A stretch of 64,000 nucleotides of DNA from Synechococcus sp. NOUM97013. Lineage in GTDB: Bacteria; Cyanobacteriota; Cyanobacteriia; PCC-6307; Cyanobiaceae. The notes under the pieces were generated by a model, which saw only the letters and a list, made by a program, of their open reading frames with translations, searched no databases and was not told the DNA's origin. Position numbers and translations under genes: made by a program. The stretch spans positions 992,001-1,056,000 of the forward strand of contig NZ_CP047941.1 of the NCBI RefSeq assembly GCF_014279815.1, written 5' to 3'. Below, one piece after another: positions 1 to 8,025 of this stretch. The first letter of the stretch is position 1, and each line of letters starts with the position of its first letter.

Positions 1-2
1 AA

Positions 3-545
3 GCCAAGCTGCTGGAAACGGCGTTGCTGGAAGAGCGCCGCATGAGTCAGCCCCTGTCCAGTGTTGGCCTGCTCGAACGTCGTGGCGGGGTGCTGGGATC
101 TGCTCCGGTTTCGTCTGAGCAACGGGACGACACTCCAGGCATCAGTCCCCGCCTGCTGATTCAGCACAGCACCCGAGAATTCCTCAGCCTGCTCACTTTG
201 CTGGTGTTGGGGAGTGCCTTGGCTGCGTTGGTTCAGACCTGGCTGCCGCGCAGTTGGCTGCTGGCCCTCGGTAGTGCACCGACGTTGTCGGTGATTGCGC
301 TCATGCTCCTGGCTTTGGTGGTGTCGGTCTGCTCGAGCGTCGATGCTTTCCTGGCGCTTGGGTTTGCCGCTCAGGTCACCCCCGGGGCTCTGTTGGCCTT
401 CCTGTTGCTTGGGCCTGTGGTGGATCTCAAGCTTGCTGGGTTGTTCACGGTGTTGCTGACGCCAAGAGCCATCGCGATCACCGCGGCATCAGCCTCGCTG
501 ATGGTGTTGTTGATCGGTCAGTGGGTGAATCTCCTTCAGCTGTGA
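3..545 (+). CDS. DUF318/YraQ-type permease, C-terminal part
   Basis: The reading frame is already open at the left edge, so only the C-terminal 180 residues or so are present. They contain three to four hydrophobic segments, including the SVCSSVDAFLALGF stretch whose small residues and Cys are typical of the DUF318 (YraQ, ArsP_2) permease core. The gene ends 7 bases before a TIGR03943 gene; these two families usually sit together and are thought to form an inner-membrane transporter of unknown substrate. The zinc uptake genes downstream suggest a metal role, which is inference. Confidence 0.75.
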   Translation, partial: AKLLETALLEERRMSQPLSSVGLLERRGGVLGSAPVSSEQRDDTPGISPRLLIQHSTREFLSLLTLLVLGSALAALVQTWLPRSWLLALGSAPTLSVIALMLLALVVSVCSSVDAFLALGFAAQVTPGALLAFLLLGPVVDLKLAGLFTVLLTPRAIAITAASASLMVLLIGQWVNLLQL

Positions 546-552
546 TGTCGTG

Positions 553-1251
553 ATGGCCCCAATGACACGAAAGCCGCGATTTCTGCGTTCTCCTCTGCTT
601 CCACCCCTGGTTGTGGGGCTCTGGGGATGGGTGCTGTTGTGGAGCACGCTTTCGGGACGACTTGATCTCCTCTTGAATGCGGCCTTTCATCCCGTCGTTG
701 GCATTGCCGGGGTGGTGTTGCTTGTTCTGTCCGTCCTGCAGTTGCGCTGGGCCATCAAGCAACGCAACGTGATGGCATCCAGGGGGTGGTTGTTTTCAGG
801 TCTGGTGGCTGTCGCGATTCTGGTGGTGCCTCCTGAACCGTCCTTCAGCGATCTGGCGGCTAGTCGTCCTGACAGTCTTCCGGAGGCACCTCAACTCAGC
901 TTTTTCCTGCCGCCTGAACAGCGAACGCTGACGGAATGGGTGCGGTTGCTGCGCAGCCAGCCCGATCCTGAACTGCATGCGGGTGACCCGGTGCGCATCA
1001 GTGGCTTTGTGCTGAAGCGTCCTGGAGAAACTCCCGAATTGGCCCGCCTCACGGTGCGTTGCTGCCTCGCGGATGCCACACCGGCAGGGATTCCCATTCT
1101 CTGGCCGGAGGATGCCAACCCTGAAGCGGATCAGTGGCTTGAGATCGAGGGAACCTTGGTCGTGCAGGAACGTGATGGCGTGCCAGTGAATGTGGTCCAG
1201 CCCACCAGCATTGAGGAGATTCCCCGTCCAGAGAGGCCGCTGGAGCCATGA
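553..1251 (+). CDS. TIGR03943/DUF1980 family membrane protein
   Basis: The protein is about 232 residues. It has two N-terminal hydrophobic segments (about residues 15-35 and 45-65), a third near 80-95, and a soluble C-terminal domain carrying RISGFVLKRPGE and VRCCLADATPAGIPI, where the paired Cys are typical of the family. It is the usual partner of the DUF318 permease just upstream. GTG at 550 is an alternative start. Its last bases overlap the next start as ATGA, so the three genes look translationally coupled. Transported substrate is unknown; a divalent metal is plausible from the neighbours. Confidence 0.75.
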   Translation: MAPMTRKPRFLRSPLLPPLVVGLWGWVLLWSTLSGRLDLLLNAAFHPVVGIAGVVLLVLSVLQLRWAIKQRNVMASRGWLFSGLVAVAILVVPPEPSFSDLAASRPDSLPEAPQLSFFLPPEQRTLTEWVRLLRSQPDPELHAGDPVRISGFVLKRPGETPELARLTVRCCLADATPAGIPILWPEDANPEADQWLEIEGTLVVQERDGVPVNVVQPTSIEEIPRPERPLEP

Positions 1252-2633
1252 CGTCACCGCGTCCGATCGCTCCCATGCGTCTGCTGTTGGGGTGTCTTGC
1301 CGCTCTATCCGCGCTGGCTGTTGTGCAACAGCAGGTTCTGTTGCGACGACCGCCTCGCTTGCAGTCGGTGGGCATTCAGCCGATTCGATCCGGAGCGGCG
1401 GCCTTGGACGTGGTGTTCAGCCGGCCGATGAATCCAGATTCTGTTGCTCAGAGTGGGTTGCTTCCTGATGTCGCTCACCGCTGGTTTGGCGTTCAGGACC
1501 GACTTCGACTGCTGGTCGCTCCAGGGCAGGCGTTGCAGAGTCCTCTGCGATTGAACCTGTTGGGCCGGGATCTCAGGCAGCTGTCGTTGCCTCCCCAGCA
1601 ACTCTGGTGGGACCCGCGACCTCATCTCCTTGCTGTGGTGCCCTCGGAGGAGGGTGAGAGCCTGCAGATGCAGTTGCGAGATGGGCAGTGGCAGGCCCTG
1701 GCCCCTGCTCAGCAGACCATCCTTCAGATCGAACCGCTTGGCAATGGTGCGGGTGTTGCCTTAGTCAGTGATGACGATGAAGCGCGTCAGCGCGTGCTCT
1801 TGCGTGCGTTGGATCAGCGCGCCTTGAGTGCCCGTCGGACTGGGCTGCGTGACCCGCAGCTTGGATCCCTGGAGGAGCTTGAATCCGGCGCATCGGGGGC
1901 GTTGTTGTTTGCTCATTTGAGTAGCAACCAACGCGGAGATCTGCTGGTGCAATTGGGGGGCTTCGATCCCGTCAGCGATCGCATCTGGATTCAGTCGGCG
2001 CAGCAAAAGACGCGTGTCCTGGATCTTGAACCCAGTGGTGCCTTGCGCTTGCTTCCCGATGGAGGTGGTTTGGTGATGCCGTCGTACGACGGGTTGGAAC
2101 TGCTGGCGCTTGATGCTCGCGATGCGGCATCCACCCGACAGTCCTTGCCTGGACGTCGTGAGGTCAAAGCATTCTGTTCCGGTTCCGGGCGCGCATTGTT
2201 GATCCGTCATTGGCCGGATTACAGGCGATCCATTGAGCTGGTGATTCCTTCTCGACCGCCGCGTGAAGTGTGGTTAGGCGACGCCGGCGTGATGGCAGCG
2301 GCCTGCAACACCGCGGGGGACCGGCTGTGGGTGGTGCTCAGGGAAGCGGGCCGCAGCACAGATGATCGCTTGCTGCTGTTGGATAGCGAGGGCAACCAAC
2401 TCAACAGTGTGTCCCTGGGGACATGGCGTCTGACGTCAGGAGCTGAACTCGATTACGACCCGGTGAGCAACCGTCTGCTCACCGTGGTGAAACAGTCGGA
2501 TGCCGCCGATGGCCGGGTGGCTTTGATCGATGCCGGCACCCTGAAGCTCGAGGTGCTCAATCAGCCGGCTGTGCTGGCGCGTTGGTTGCCGGCCGGCGGA
2601 GAGCTCACTGACGTTTCCTCCCCCTCTCGATAG
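1248..2633 (+). CDS. exported beta-propeller-like protein, unknown function
   Basis: This 461-residue protein has an N-terminal hydrophobic segment (about residues 12-27) acting as a signal or anchor. An Ig-like part follows, with VVFSRPMNP resembling the sequence seen in bacterial Ig domains. Then comes a long beta-rich stretch with repeated motifs such as LLALDARDA, LLLLDSEGN and VALIDAGTL, as in YVTN/WD-type propellers. The start codon overlaps the TIGR03943 stop by 4 bases. It lies between that permease pair and znuCB, so a periplasmic part in metal uptake is possible but unproven. I do not recognise a named family. ATG 1275 is an alternative start. Confidence 0.7.
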   Translation: MTSPRPIAPMRLLLGCLAALSALAVVQQQVLLRRPPRLQSVGIQPIRSGAAALDVVFSRPMNPDSVAQSGLLPDVAHRWFGVQDRLRLLVAPGQALQSPLRLNLLGRDLRQLSLPPQQLWWDPRPHLLAVVPSEEGESLQMQLRDGQWQALAPAQQTILQIEPLGNGAGVALVSDDDEARQRVLLRALDQRALSARRTGLRDPQLGSLEELESGASGALLFAHLSSNQRGDLLVQLGGFDPVSDRIWIQSAQQKTRVLDLEPSGALRLLPDGGGLVMPSYDGLELLALDARDAASTRQSLPGRREVKAFCSGSGRALLIRHWPDYRRSIELVIPSRPPREVWLGDAGVMAAACNTAGDRLWVVLREAGRSTDDRLLLLDSEGNQLNSVSLGTWRLTSGAELDYDPVSNRLLTVVKQSDAADGRVALIDAGTLKLEVLNQPAVLARWLPAGGELTDVSSPSR

Positions 2634-2639
2634 GTTGAG

Positions 2640-2654
2640 TGGGAATCGTTCTCA
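2640..2654. promoter_or_regulatory. Zur/Fur-like box before znuC
   Basis: The sequence TGGGAATCGTTCTCA is a near palindrome matching the cyanobacterial Zur/Fur consensus of the TGATAATNATTATCA type. It ends 6 bases before the ATG chosen for znuC and begins 6 bases after the previous stop. By family knowledge Zur with bound zinc would repress the transporter here; Fur cannot be excluded from sequence alone. Confidence 0.65.
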
Positions 2655-2660
2655 TGCCCT

Positions 2661-3368
2661 ATGGGGGTTGCCCCCCTTGTTGCGCAGGGCCTGACTGTGG
2701 CCTACGGCGAGCGCACCGTTCTTGATGATGTGTCGCTCACGCTGCAGAGCGGAACGCTGACGGCGCTTGTCGGTGCCAATGGAGCCGGGAAGTCCACCTT
2801 GCTGCACTTGCTGCAGGGGCGTCTCACCCCCACTGCTGGACAGGTCGCCTGCGATGGGATGCCGATTCAGGGGTGCCGCGATCGGGTGGTGTTGATGCCT
2901 CAGCGCGGCCGGATCGACTGGTCGTTTCCCATCACCGTGCGGGAGTTCGTGGCGCTTGGAGCGATGTCGCGTCGATCGTTTGCGTGTTGCGATCGTGATG
3001 CGGCCTTGCAACGGGTCGGCCTTGGGTCCCTGGCCGACCGACGTTTGGATGCACTCTCTGGAGGCCAGCAGCAACGGGCCCTTCTGGCAAGGACGCTCGT
3101 GCAGCCCTCGCGTGTGCTGCTGTTGGATGAACCCTGTGCGGCCATTGATCCGCCAACGCGCGATCAGTTGCTCTCACTGATGCGTCAGCTTGCCGATGCG
3201 GGGCAGACCCTGCTTGTCAGTAGTCATGACTGGGGCACGGCCTTGGATCACTACGACCGGGTGATCGTTCTGGATGGCCGTGTGCTGGCCGATGGTCCCC
3301 CTGAACAAGTGCGCCAGTTGCTGGGCCAGCAGATCAATCCAGGAGCGCAATGCCATGACTGCGCTTGA
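2661..3368 (+). CDS. znuC: zinc ABC transporter ATP-binding protein
   Basis: The 235-residue ATPase has Walker A GANGAGKST (about residues 36-44), the signature LSGGQQQR (about 132-139), Walker B VLLLDEP and a switch His in SSHDWG. It matches the MntB/ZnuC family in length. It overlaps the permease gene by 14 bases, the substrate-binding gene follows, and a Zur-like box sits just upstream. Together these favour zinc over manganese. No good ribosome binding site is visible because the operator occupies the leader. Confidence 0.88.
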   Translation: MGVAPLVAQGLTVAYGERTVLDDVSLTLQSGTLTALVGANGAGKSTLLHLLQGRLTPTAGQVACDGMPIQGCRDRVVLMPQRGRIDWSFPITVREFVALGAMSRRSFACCDRDAALQRVGLGSLADRRLDALSGGQQQRALLARTLVQPSRVLLLDEPCAAIDPPTRDQLLSLMRQLADAGQTLLVSSHDWGTALDHYDRVIVLDGRVLADGPPEQVRQLLGQQINPGAQCHDCA

Positions 3369-4143
3369 TCTCTGGCTGATTCCGTTGCTGATGGCGTTGC
3401 TTGTGGGCATTGTGTGTCCCGTCACTGGCACCTTGCTGGTGACGCAGCGGCGCGTGCTGCAGGCCAATTTGATTTCACACGCTGTTCTTCCTGGTGTGGC
3501 AGTCGCTGTGGCGATGGGAATTGACCCTGCCATTGGCGGAGTGGTCAGTGGTTTGTTGGGCTCCTTGATGTCTGAGCGCATGCAGCGAGCGCAACCGGCT
3601 GGACAGGAAGCCGTGATCAACACCGTGCTTGCCGGTTTCTTGGGCCTTGGGGTGCTGTTGATCCCTTTGCTGGACCTGCGCCTCGATCTCGAAGCTCTGT
3701 TGTTCGGTGATCTGCTGATCGTCGATTGGTACGACTTGGTGCGGGTGTTGGTGGCTGCGGCGGCGTTGCTGCTGCTGCTGCTCACCCGTTACTCCCAGCT
3801 CGTGTTTGTTGGGGTGGATCCCGATGGAGCCGTTGCCGCTGGCTTGCCAGTGAAGACCCTGCAGTTGGTGCAGGCGCTGGTGACCTCCATGGTGATCGTC
3901 AGCGCCATGGCAGCCGTGGGCGTGATTCTCGTGATCGGTCTGCTGTGTGCCCCAGTGCTGCCAGGGCTCTGGCGGGTGAGCAGTCTGCGGGCCGCGATGC
4001 TGCAGTCGGCGTTGGTGGGATTGGCGTTGAGCGCCGTTGGCTTTTTGCTGGCTGTGCCGCTGAATCTGCCTCCAGGGCCTCTGATCGGCGTGGTTTGCAT
4101 GCTGCTGCTGTGCATACCTCGCCTCAGGCCAGCGAATTCGTAG
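3355..4143 (+). CDS. znuB: zinc ABC transporter permease
   Basis: This ABC-3 family permease has about 262 residues and eight or so hydrophobic segments. The N-terminus MTALDLWLIPLLMALLVGIV and the motif LISHAVLPGVAVA are typical of the family. The ATG at 3355 lies inside the end of znuC, which fits coupled translation. An in-frame upstream ATG at 3274 would add a segment lying wholly within znuC and was rejected. It should form the membrane channel for ZnuC and ZnuA. Confidence 0.88.
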   Translation: MTALDLWLIPLLMALLVGIVCPVTGTLLVTQRRVLQANLISHAVLPGVAVAVAMGIDPAIGGVVSGLLGSLMSERMQRAQPAGQEAVINTVLAGFLGLGVLLIPLLDLRLDLEALLFGDLLIVDWYDLVRVLVAAAALLLLLLTRYSQLVFVGVDPDGAVAAGLPVKTLQLVQALVTSMVIVSAMAAVGVILVIGLLCAPVLPGLWRVSSLRAAMLQSALVGLALSAVGFLLAVPLNLPPGPLIGVVCMLLLCIPRLRPANS

Positions 4144-4160
4144 CGTGCTGGACGACGCCG

Positions 4161-4199
4161 TGAGAATGATTATCATTCGTGGAGTGATAATCATTCTCA
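4161..4199. promoter_or_regulatory. paired perfect inverted Zur boxes at znuA
   Basis: TGAGAATGATTATCA (4161-4175) and TGATAATCATTCTCA (4185-4199) are exact reverse complements separated by 9 bases; each is also a near-palindromic Zur/Fur-type box. The second box runs into the ATG at 4199. GATTAT or GATAAT inside the boxes could serve as -10 elements, so bound regulator would block promoter and start region together. The arrangement implies two cooperating dimers. Confidence 0.8.
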
Positions 4200-5092
4200 T
4201 GTCTGTCGCGGTCATCACCTCAGCGGCAGGGGTGCTGCTGGCAGCGGCGACCTCCACCCCCACCATCGTTGCCGCGGATGGCATCCTTTGCGATCTCACC
4301 AAGAAGTTGGTGGCGAACGACGCCAAGGTGATCTGCTTGATCCCCGCCGGCGCGGATCCCCACACCCTGGCCTTGCGTCCGGCAGACCGCACCAGCCTGG
4401 GGAAAGCCAATCTGGTGCTTCTCAACGGTTACAACCTGACGCCGGCATTGAAAGGCGTCAAAGCGGGTGGTCCCGTGGTGTCGTTGGGTGAGATCGCTCT
4501 GCCCAACAATCCTCAGAACGATCCCCACCTGTGGCATGACCCGGCCAACGTCGCGGCGATGGCCAACGTCAGCGTGCTCAAGTTCAAGCCCTTGTTCAGC
4601 GGTCAGCAAATCGCAGCGATTAACCAGCGGCGTACGGCCATGGCTGGGGTGTTGAACTCTCTGGGGAGTTGGACGGCCCAACAGGTCGCAACGGTTCCCG
4701 AGCCCCAGAGGGTTCTGGTGACGGGGCACCGTGCCTATTCGTTTCTCTCGAAACGCTATGGCATTCGTGAGCTGCCAGTGATCGATGAGTACGCCACAGG
4801 CGGGCGCATGCGCCCCTCCAGCTTGAACGCCATCAGCAAAGCGATTAAAGCTTCGGGAACCAAGGTGATTTTTCCGGAATCCCTACCTCCTTCGAAAACC
4901 ATGCGGCGCATCAGTCGTGCCAGCGGCATTCCCTTGGCGAGCAAAGCGTTGGTGGCTGACGGCCTGGCCCCTGGCAAAAGCCTGATCCAAACGGCAACCA
5001 GCAATGTCTGCACCTTCGTGGTGGCTCAGGGAGGACGCTGTGACCAGCAAGCTGCAGCGCAGCTTCAACAGCGCTGGTCTGCGATTCGCTGA
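4199..5092 (+). CDS. znuA: zinc ABC transporter substrate-binding protein
   Basis: This cluster A-I metal-binding protein carries the three expected His ligands in ADPHTLAL, NDPHLWHD and VTGHRAYSF, plus the C-terminal FPESLPPSKTMRRI region. It lacks the His-rich loop found in many ZnuA proteins. A signal peptide precedes about residue 28. The start is uncertain. ATG 4199 abuts the second operator and gives a signal peptide without a basic residue. ATG 4166 or GTG 4145 would add an Arg but put the operators inside the coding region. It should deliver zinc to ZnuBC. Confidence 0.85.
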   Translation: MSVAVITSAAGVLLAAATSTPTIVAADGILCDLTKKLVANDAKVICLIPAGADPHTLALRPADRTSLGKANLVLLNGYNLTPALKGVKAGGPVVSLGEIALPNNPQNDPHLWHDPANVAAMANVSVLKFKPLFSGQQIAAINQRRTAMAGVLNSLGSWTAQQVATVPEPQRVLVTGHRAYSFLSKRYGIRELPVIDEYATGGRMRPSSLNAISKAIKASGTKVIFPESLPPSKTMRRISRASGIPLASKALVADGLAPGKSLIQTATSNVCTFVVAQGGRCDQQAAAQLQQRWSAIR

Positions 5093-5136
5093 CTAAAGAG
5101 CACTTTTAAACCCACCACTTCTCCCCCTCTTTTGTG

Positions 5137-6297
5137 ATGAACAGCTTCAAGTTCAAGTTGCTGAAAGCTGCCTCTTTTTTGGCCCTGCTTGCAGCCGGAG
5201 ATTCAGCTCTCCAGCAGGTTCGTGCTCATGGTTCCGCCGGCGGCGAAGAGCCTTTGCCTCCCGGAGAGTTTCGTGCCATTCCTGTGATGACGATCGAGGG
5301 GCATGGAGGTTTTGAGAACAATCTGGAGGGGCACCCTGAGCATTACGCCATCGATGGGCAATTCGGTGTTGTTTTGGAGTGGGGGCTTCCCAATGAGGGA
5401 AGTTTCGCCATTGAAGCGTCTCTTGGCCCTGCGCTTGTCTGGGGAGAAGCGGAACATTTCTATGGCCGTGTTCACGTGGAGTCCGGCGATCACGATGCTC
5501 ACGAAGGCAGTGATGAACACGAAGGCCACGATGATCACGAGGAGCATGAGGAACATGCGGGCGATCATGGCGACCACGACGATCACGACGAGCATGAAGA
5601 CCATGCGGAAGAACATGGTGATCACGAAGGCCACGAGGATCACGACGAGCATGAAGATCATGCGGAAGAGCATGATGATCACGAGGATCACGACGATGGC
5701 CATGACGACCACGCGGGTCATGCAGGCCATGGCCATGGATCAGGGGCTCCATTCCGTCGCACGGACATCAAGGGGTATCTCCAAGCCCGATACCAACCCA
5801 ACGACCGCTTGGAGTTATCCCTCGCCTGGATGCCTTACTACGTCACTGGCGAAGGCGAGGATTTCGGCACTGGTCTGAAAAATGAGGTGGGTGCCAAGGT
5901 GGTCTACGCCTTTGGCGATGGCGATGTGAATTTCGCTCTGGGTGATGGTCTTCAGGATGTGATTGACGGTGTTTTTGTGTCGGTTGAAAACCGCACGGGC
6001 TGGGAATCGGATGGCACCTACATCGGGAACTACACCGACCTGTGGCCTGGATTTGGTTTCAACATCGACCTTCTGAACATCACCCTGTCCGGTGGTCCTC
6101 GCTTCTACATGCCTGGTGATTATTCAGGATTGTCTCAGCGCACTGACTGGGGTGGTGAGATTGAGTTGGAATATCCAGTGGCTGAAAATGTTGTTCTCTT
6201 CGCTCATTGGGAACCCGTTTACAGCACTGAGGGTGGTTCAGGATGGGGCGTTGGCTTCCAGCATCATGTGGGTACAGGCGTCACGATTGCATTCTGA
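5137..6297 (+). CDS. histidine-rich outer-membrane beta-barrel protein
   Basis: The 386-residue protein has a signal peptide (about 1-30), alternating beta-strand segments and a terminal Phe (VTIAF), all as in outer-membrane barrels. Between about residues 119 and 200 lies an extraordinary loop of His, Asp and Glu, with more than 25 His. It follows znuA by 44 bases, so co-transcription and zinc control are likely. Inference: an outer-membrane zinc binder or channel whose loop concentrates metal at the surface. It is not a TonB receptor, since no plug domain is seen. GTG 5134 is an alternative start. Confidence 0.75.
   Translation: MNSFKFKLLKAASFLALLAAGDSALQQVRAHGSAGGEEPLPPGEFRAIPVMTIEGHGGFENNLEGHPEHYAIDGQFGVVLEWGLPNEGSFAIEASLGPALVWGEAEHFYGRVHVESGDHDAHEGSDEHEGHDDHEEHEEHAGDHGDHDDHDEHEDHAEEHGDHEGHEDHDEHEDHAEEHDDHEDHDDGHDDHAGHAGHGHGSGAPFRRTDIKGYLQARYQPNDRLELSLAWMPYYVTGEGEDFGTGLKNEVGAKVVYAFGDGDVNFALGDGLQDVIDGVFVSVENRTGWESDGTYIGNYTDLWPGFGFNIDLLNITLSGGPRFYMPGDYSGLSQRTDWGGEIELEYPVAENVVLFAHWEPVYSTEGGSGWGVGFQHHVGTGVTIAF
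5581..5690 (+). repeat. 57-bp imperfect tandem repeat in His-rich loop
   Basis: Two copies of a unit beginning GATCACGACGAGCATGAAGA (5581 and 5638) encode HDEHEDHAEEH-type peptide. The unit length is 57 bases, so copy number changes keep the frame and would lengthen or shorten the metal-binding loop. Confidence 0.75.
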
Positions 6298-6371
6298 TTG
6301 CCGCCATATTTTTGATTTGGTGATTGAACTCCCGTGACTTTTTAAGTCACTCGACTGCTTAAAGAGACGCG

Positions 6372-6411
6372 ACCTCGATTGACCTCTTGATGGGGTTGAT
6401 CGAGGTTTTTT
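6372..6411 (+). terminator. rho-independent terminator after zinc operon
   Basis: ACCTCGAT (6372-6379) pairs with ATCGAGGT (6399-6406) and is followed by a T run. A smaller perfect hairpin, GTGACTT-TTT-AAGTCAC, lies at 6334-6350. Together they end the transcript of the His-rich barrel gene. The stretch 6412-6552 shows nothing else. Confidence 0.7.
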
Positions 6412-6552
6412 GTTGATGCTTGATGGGTCTGGAAGGATAGTTTGCTTTGTCTGACTCGGTTTTAAAAGTTGGTTTTTGATGGTTGCTTGCCCTGGTGTGT
6501 GTGTGGGTGCAAGTGTTCAGCATTCATTTCGTTTGGAAGGCGCGTCGGACGC

Positions 6553-6590
6553 AAAAAAGTCCTGCCAACACCCGTTGGCAGGACTTTTGA
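6553..6590 (-). terminator. terminator of hupE
   Basis: A perfect 14-bp stem, AAAGTCCTGCCAAC with its complement at 6574-6587, has a 4-base loop and A/T runs on both sides. It lies 33 bases past the hupE stop and could also act on the plus strand. Confidence 0.8.
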
Positions 6591-6622
6591 GTGATCTCTG
6601 ATCCGTTGGATGGATGTAATCG

Positions 6623-7258
6623 TCAGTCGACGAGAGCGACCCAGGAAAACGCCAAGCCAATACCAATCCAGATGCCGGCGCCAAGGCGTTGACCCTGGAC
6701 TCCCAAGCGTTCAATTAGCCCTTTCGACCAAGCGGTGACGAGAAGCAGCAGAGCTCCCTGCCCCAGAAGAAGTCCAAGGAAATACGTGGTGAGGGGTGTG
6801 GCTTCAGCCCCCACAATCGTGCTGCCAAGCAGGAAGCCGTGCAAGGCAATCAGCGGCAGCAGCCATGCTGCGGAAAGCACCGTCAGTGCAATCAGGCCCT
6901 CCGCGGCAAGACTCAGGGACACCAGGGCTTCTGCCCAGGGTGCGATGGCTTCAGGAAGAGGAACGAATTGCGACAGCACACTGCCGAATAGGCCCACGGC
7001 GAGAAGGGGCAGCACCCAGGCCAGGGGGCGCTTCAGACCAATGAAGGCAATGGCCACCAGAAACAGCAGGTGGTCAGGGCCCAGCAGGGGATGGCCAATG
7101 CCACTCAGCAGCCCCTGCCAAGCCGACAGGTTGGCACTGTCACCCATGCCAAAGGGGTGATGAGCGCTTGCGGGAGCGGCAAGTGATGCAGCCAGCACAA
7201 CAGGAAGTGCAATGGCGCTGACCCTTTTCAAGGTCTTGGGTGCATGCAAAGAGAGCAA
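6623..7258 (-). CDS. hupE: HupE/UreJ family metal transporter
   Basis: The protein has about 211 residues with a signal peptide ending near APASAHH, then about six hydrophobic segments. The motif GIGHPLLGPDHLLFL is the HupE/UreJ signature His-Asp-His. The family is thought to move nickel or cobalt. A cobalamin riboswitch upstream favours cobalt uptake for B12 synthesis. TTG is chosen as start because no ATG is available before the signal peptide and GAGGA lies at suitable spacing. The gene is monocistronic, ending in a strong terminator. Confidence 0.85.
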   Translation of the reverse strand: MLSLHAPKTLKRVSAIALPVVLAASLAAPASAHHPFGMGDSANLSAWQGLLSGIGHPLLGPDHLLFLVAIAFIGLKRPLAWVLPLLAVGLFGSVLSQFVPLPEAIAPWAEALVSLSLAAEGLIALTVLSAAWLLPLIALHGFLLGSTIVGAEATPLTTYFLGLLLGQGALLLLVTAWSKGLIERLGVQGQRLGAGIWIGIGLAFSWVALVD

Positions 7259-7277
7259 GTCGATCCTCGTCGAGTTG

Positions 7278-7415
7278 TATTTCTGGCGGGCGTTCTGACT
7301 TTCTCCACCAATGGGGGAGCATCACAGCTGCGGGACAGTGACGGATTTTCACCGTGCTTTCCCCGTTTCCATCAGCGGCTGATCCCCGCTGAAACCAGAC
7401 AGACACTTGTAGCAC
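7278..7415 (-). promoter_or_regulatory. cobalamin (B12) riboswitch
   Basis: Read on the minus strand, the leader contains GTGAAAATCCGTCACTGTCC, CCGCAGCTGTGA and AGTCAGAACGCCCGCC in the order and spacing of the conserved adenosylcobalamin aptamer core and B12 box. It ends about 20 bases before the hupE start, so it probably controls translation or termination of hupE when B12 is plentiful. Confidence 0.85.
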
Positions 7416-7949
7416 GATGGCTCGGCATCAAATTCTTCTTTTCTTTTTATCGCGATGACTAGCTGTCGTTGTTGCAGTCTTGATTTCCAGGGATTTTTGA
7501 TTTACGGCTCATGAATTGCTTCGTCTTGGTGATGAAATCACCTTTCTTTTTTTTGATTCTTGAACGACTTAAGAATCCTGATGTTGACCGCTTCGATTGG
7601 TTTTGGAGTTGGTTGGGCTGCTGCGATCAGCGCGTGCCCAGCTCTTCGCTGGGGTGATGCTGCTCAGGTGGTCTCATCGCTGTTGAGAACGAATGGCCCA
7701 CCAACGCTCTCCGTCTGGCTGCGGATTGGGTCTTCAGGGACAGAAGCACTCGAGAAGCGCCCTGTTGAGCGTTTCGATTCTTTGATGTTGTGGGGTTGGG
7801 AGTGGATGCGGTTTGACAGGGCGATTGCAGCAGCTTTGTCGTTCGAATCCCGCAGCAGGCCTTGCATTTAGATGCCTGTGCCCATGCATAGATCACGCGT
7901 TTGTGTTGCTGTCAGGGGGGCTTGGCTGTGCGCTTATTGCAACTGCTGC
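7416..7949. other. intergenic region without a convincing gene
   Basis: A weak plus-strand hairpin GGTGAT-GAA-ATCACC with a T-rich tail sits at 7528-7554. An open frame at 7560-7871 starts with TTG, has no ribosome binding site and resembles no family I know. The stretch may hold a short RNA ending at the hairpin, but nothing else supports this. Confidence 0.4.
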
Positions 7950-8004
7950 TGAGAATCGCTTGCAGCAAGCCCCGTTTTCCCTCTATAGTTGCACTCGATT
8001 CTCA
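7950..8004. promoter_or_regulatory. inverted-repeat operator before Crp-type gene
   Basis: TGAGAATCGCTTGCA (7950-7964) and TGCACTCGATTCTCA (7990-8004) are inverted copies matching at 13 of 15 positions, 25 bases apart, with CTATAGT between them as a likely -10. The TGAGAATC half resembles the Fur/Zur half-site, but the TTGCA half does not, so the regulator may differ. Confidence 0.55.
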
Positions 8005-8025
8005 ATAGCAGGATGCCTGTCATCC

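Noticed and set aside
5153-5752. Long minus-strand frames opposite the His-rich barrel gene
   Set aside because: They arise from the biased GAT/CAC/GAG codons of the repeat on the plus strand; the plus-strand protein has a signal peptide, barrel strands and terminal Phe.
7560-7871. Open frame of 103 codons upstream of the Crp-type gene
   Set aside because: TTG start, no ribosome binding site, no recognisable motifs, and frames on both strands look equally plausible.
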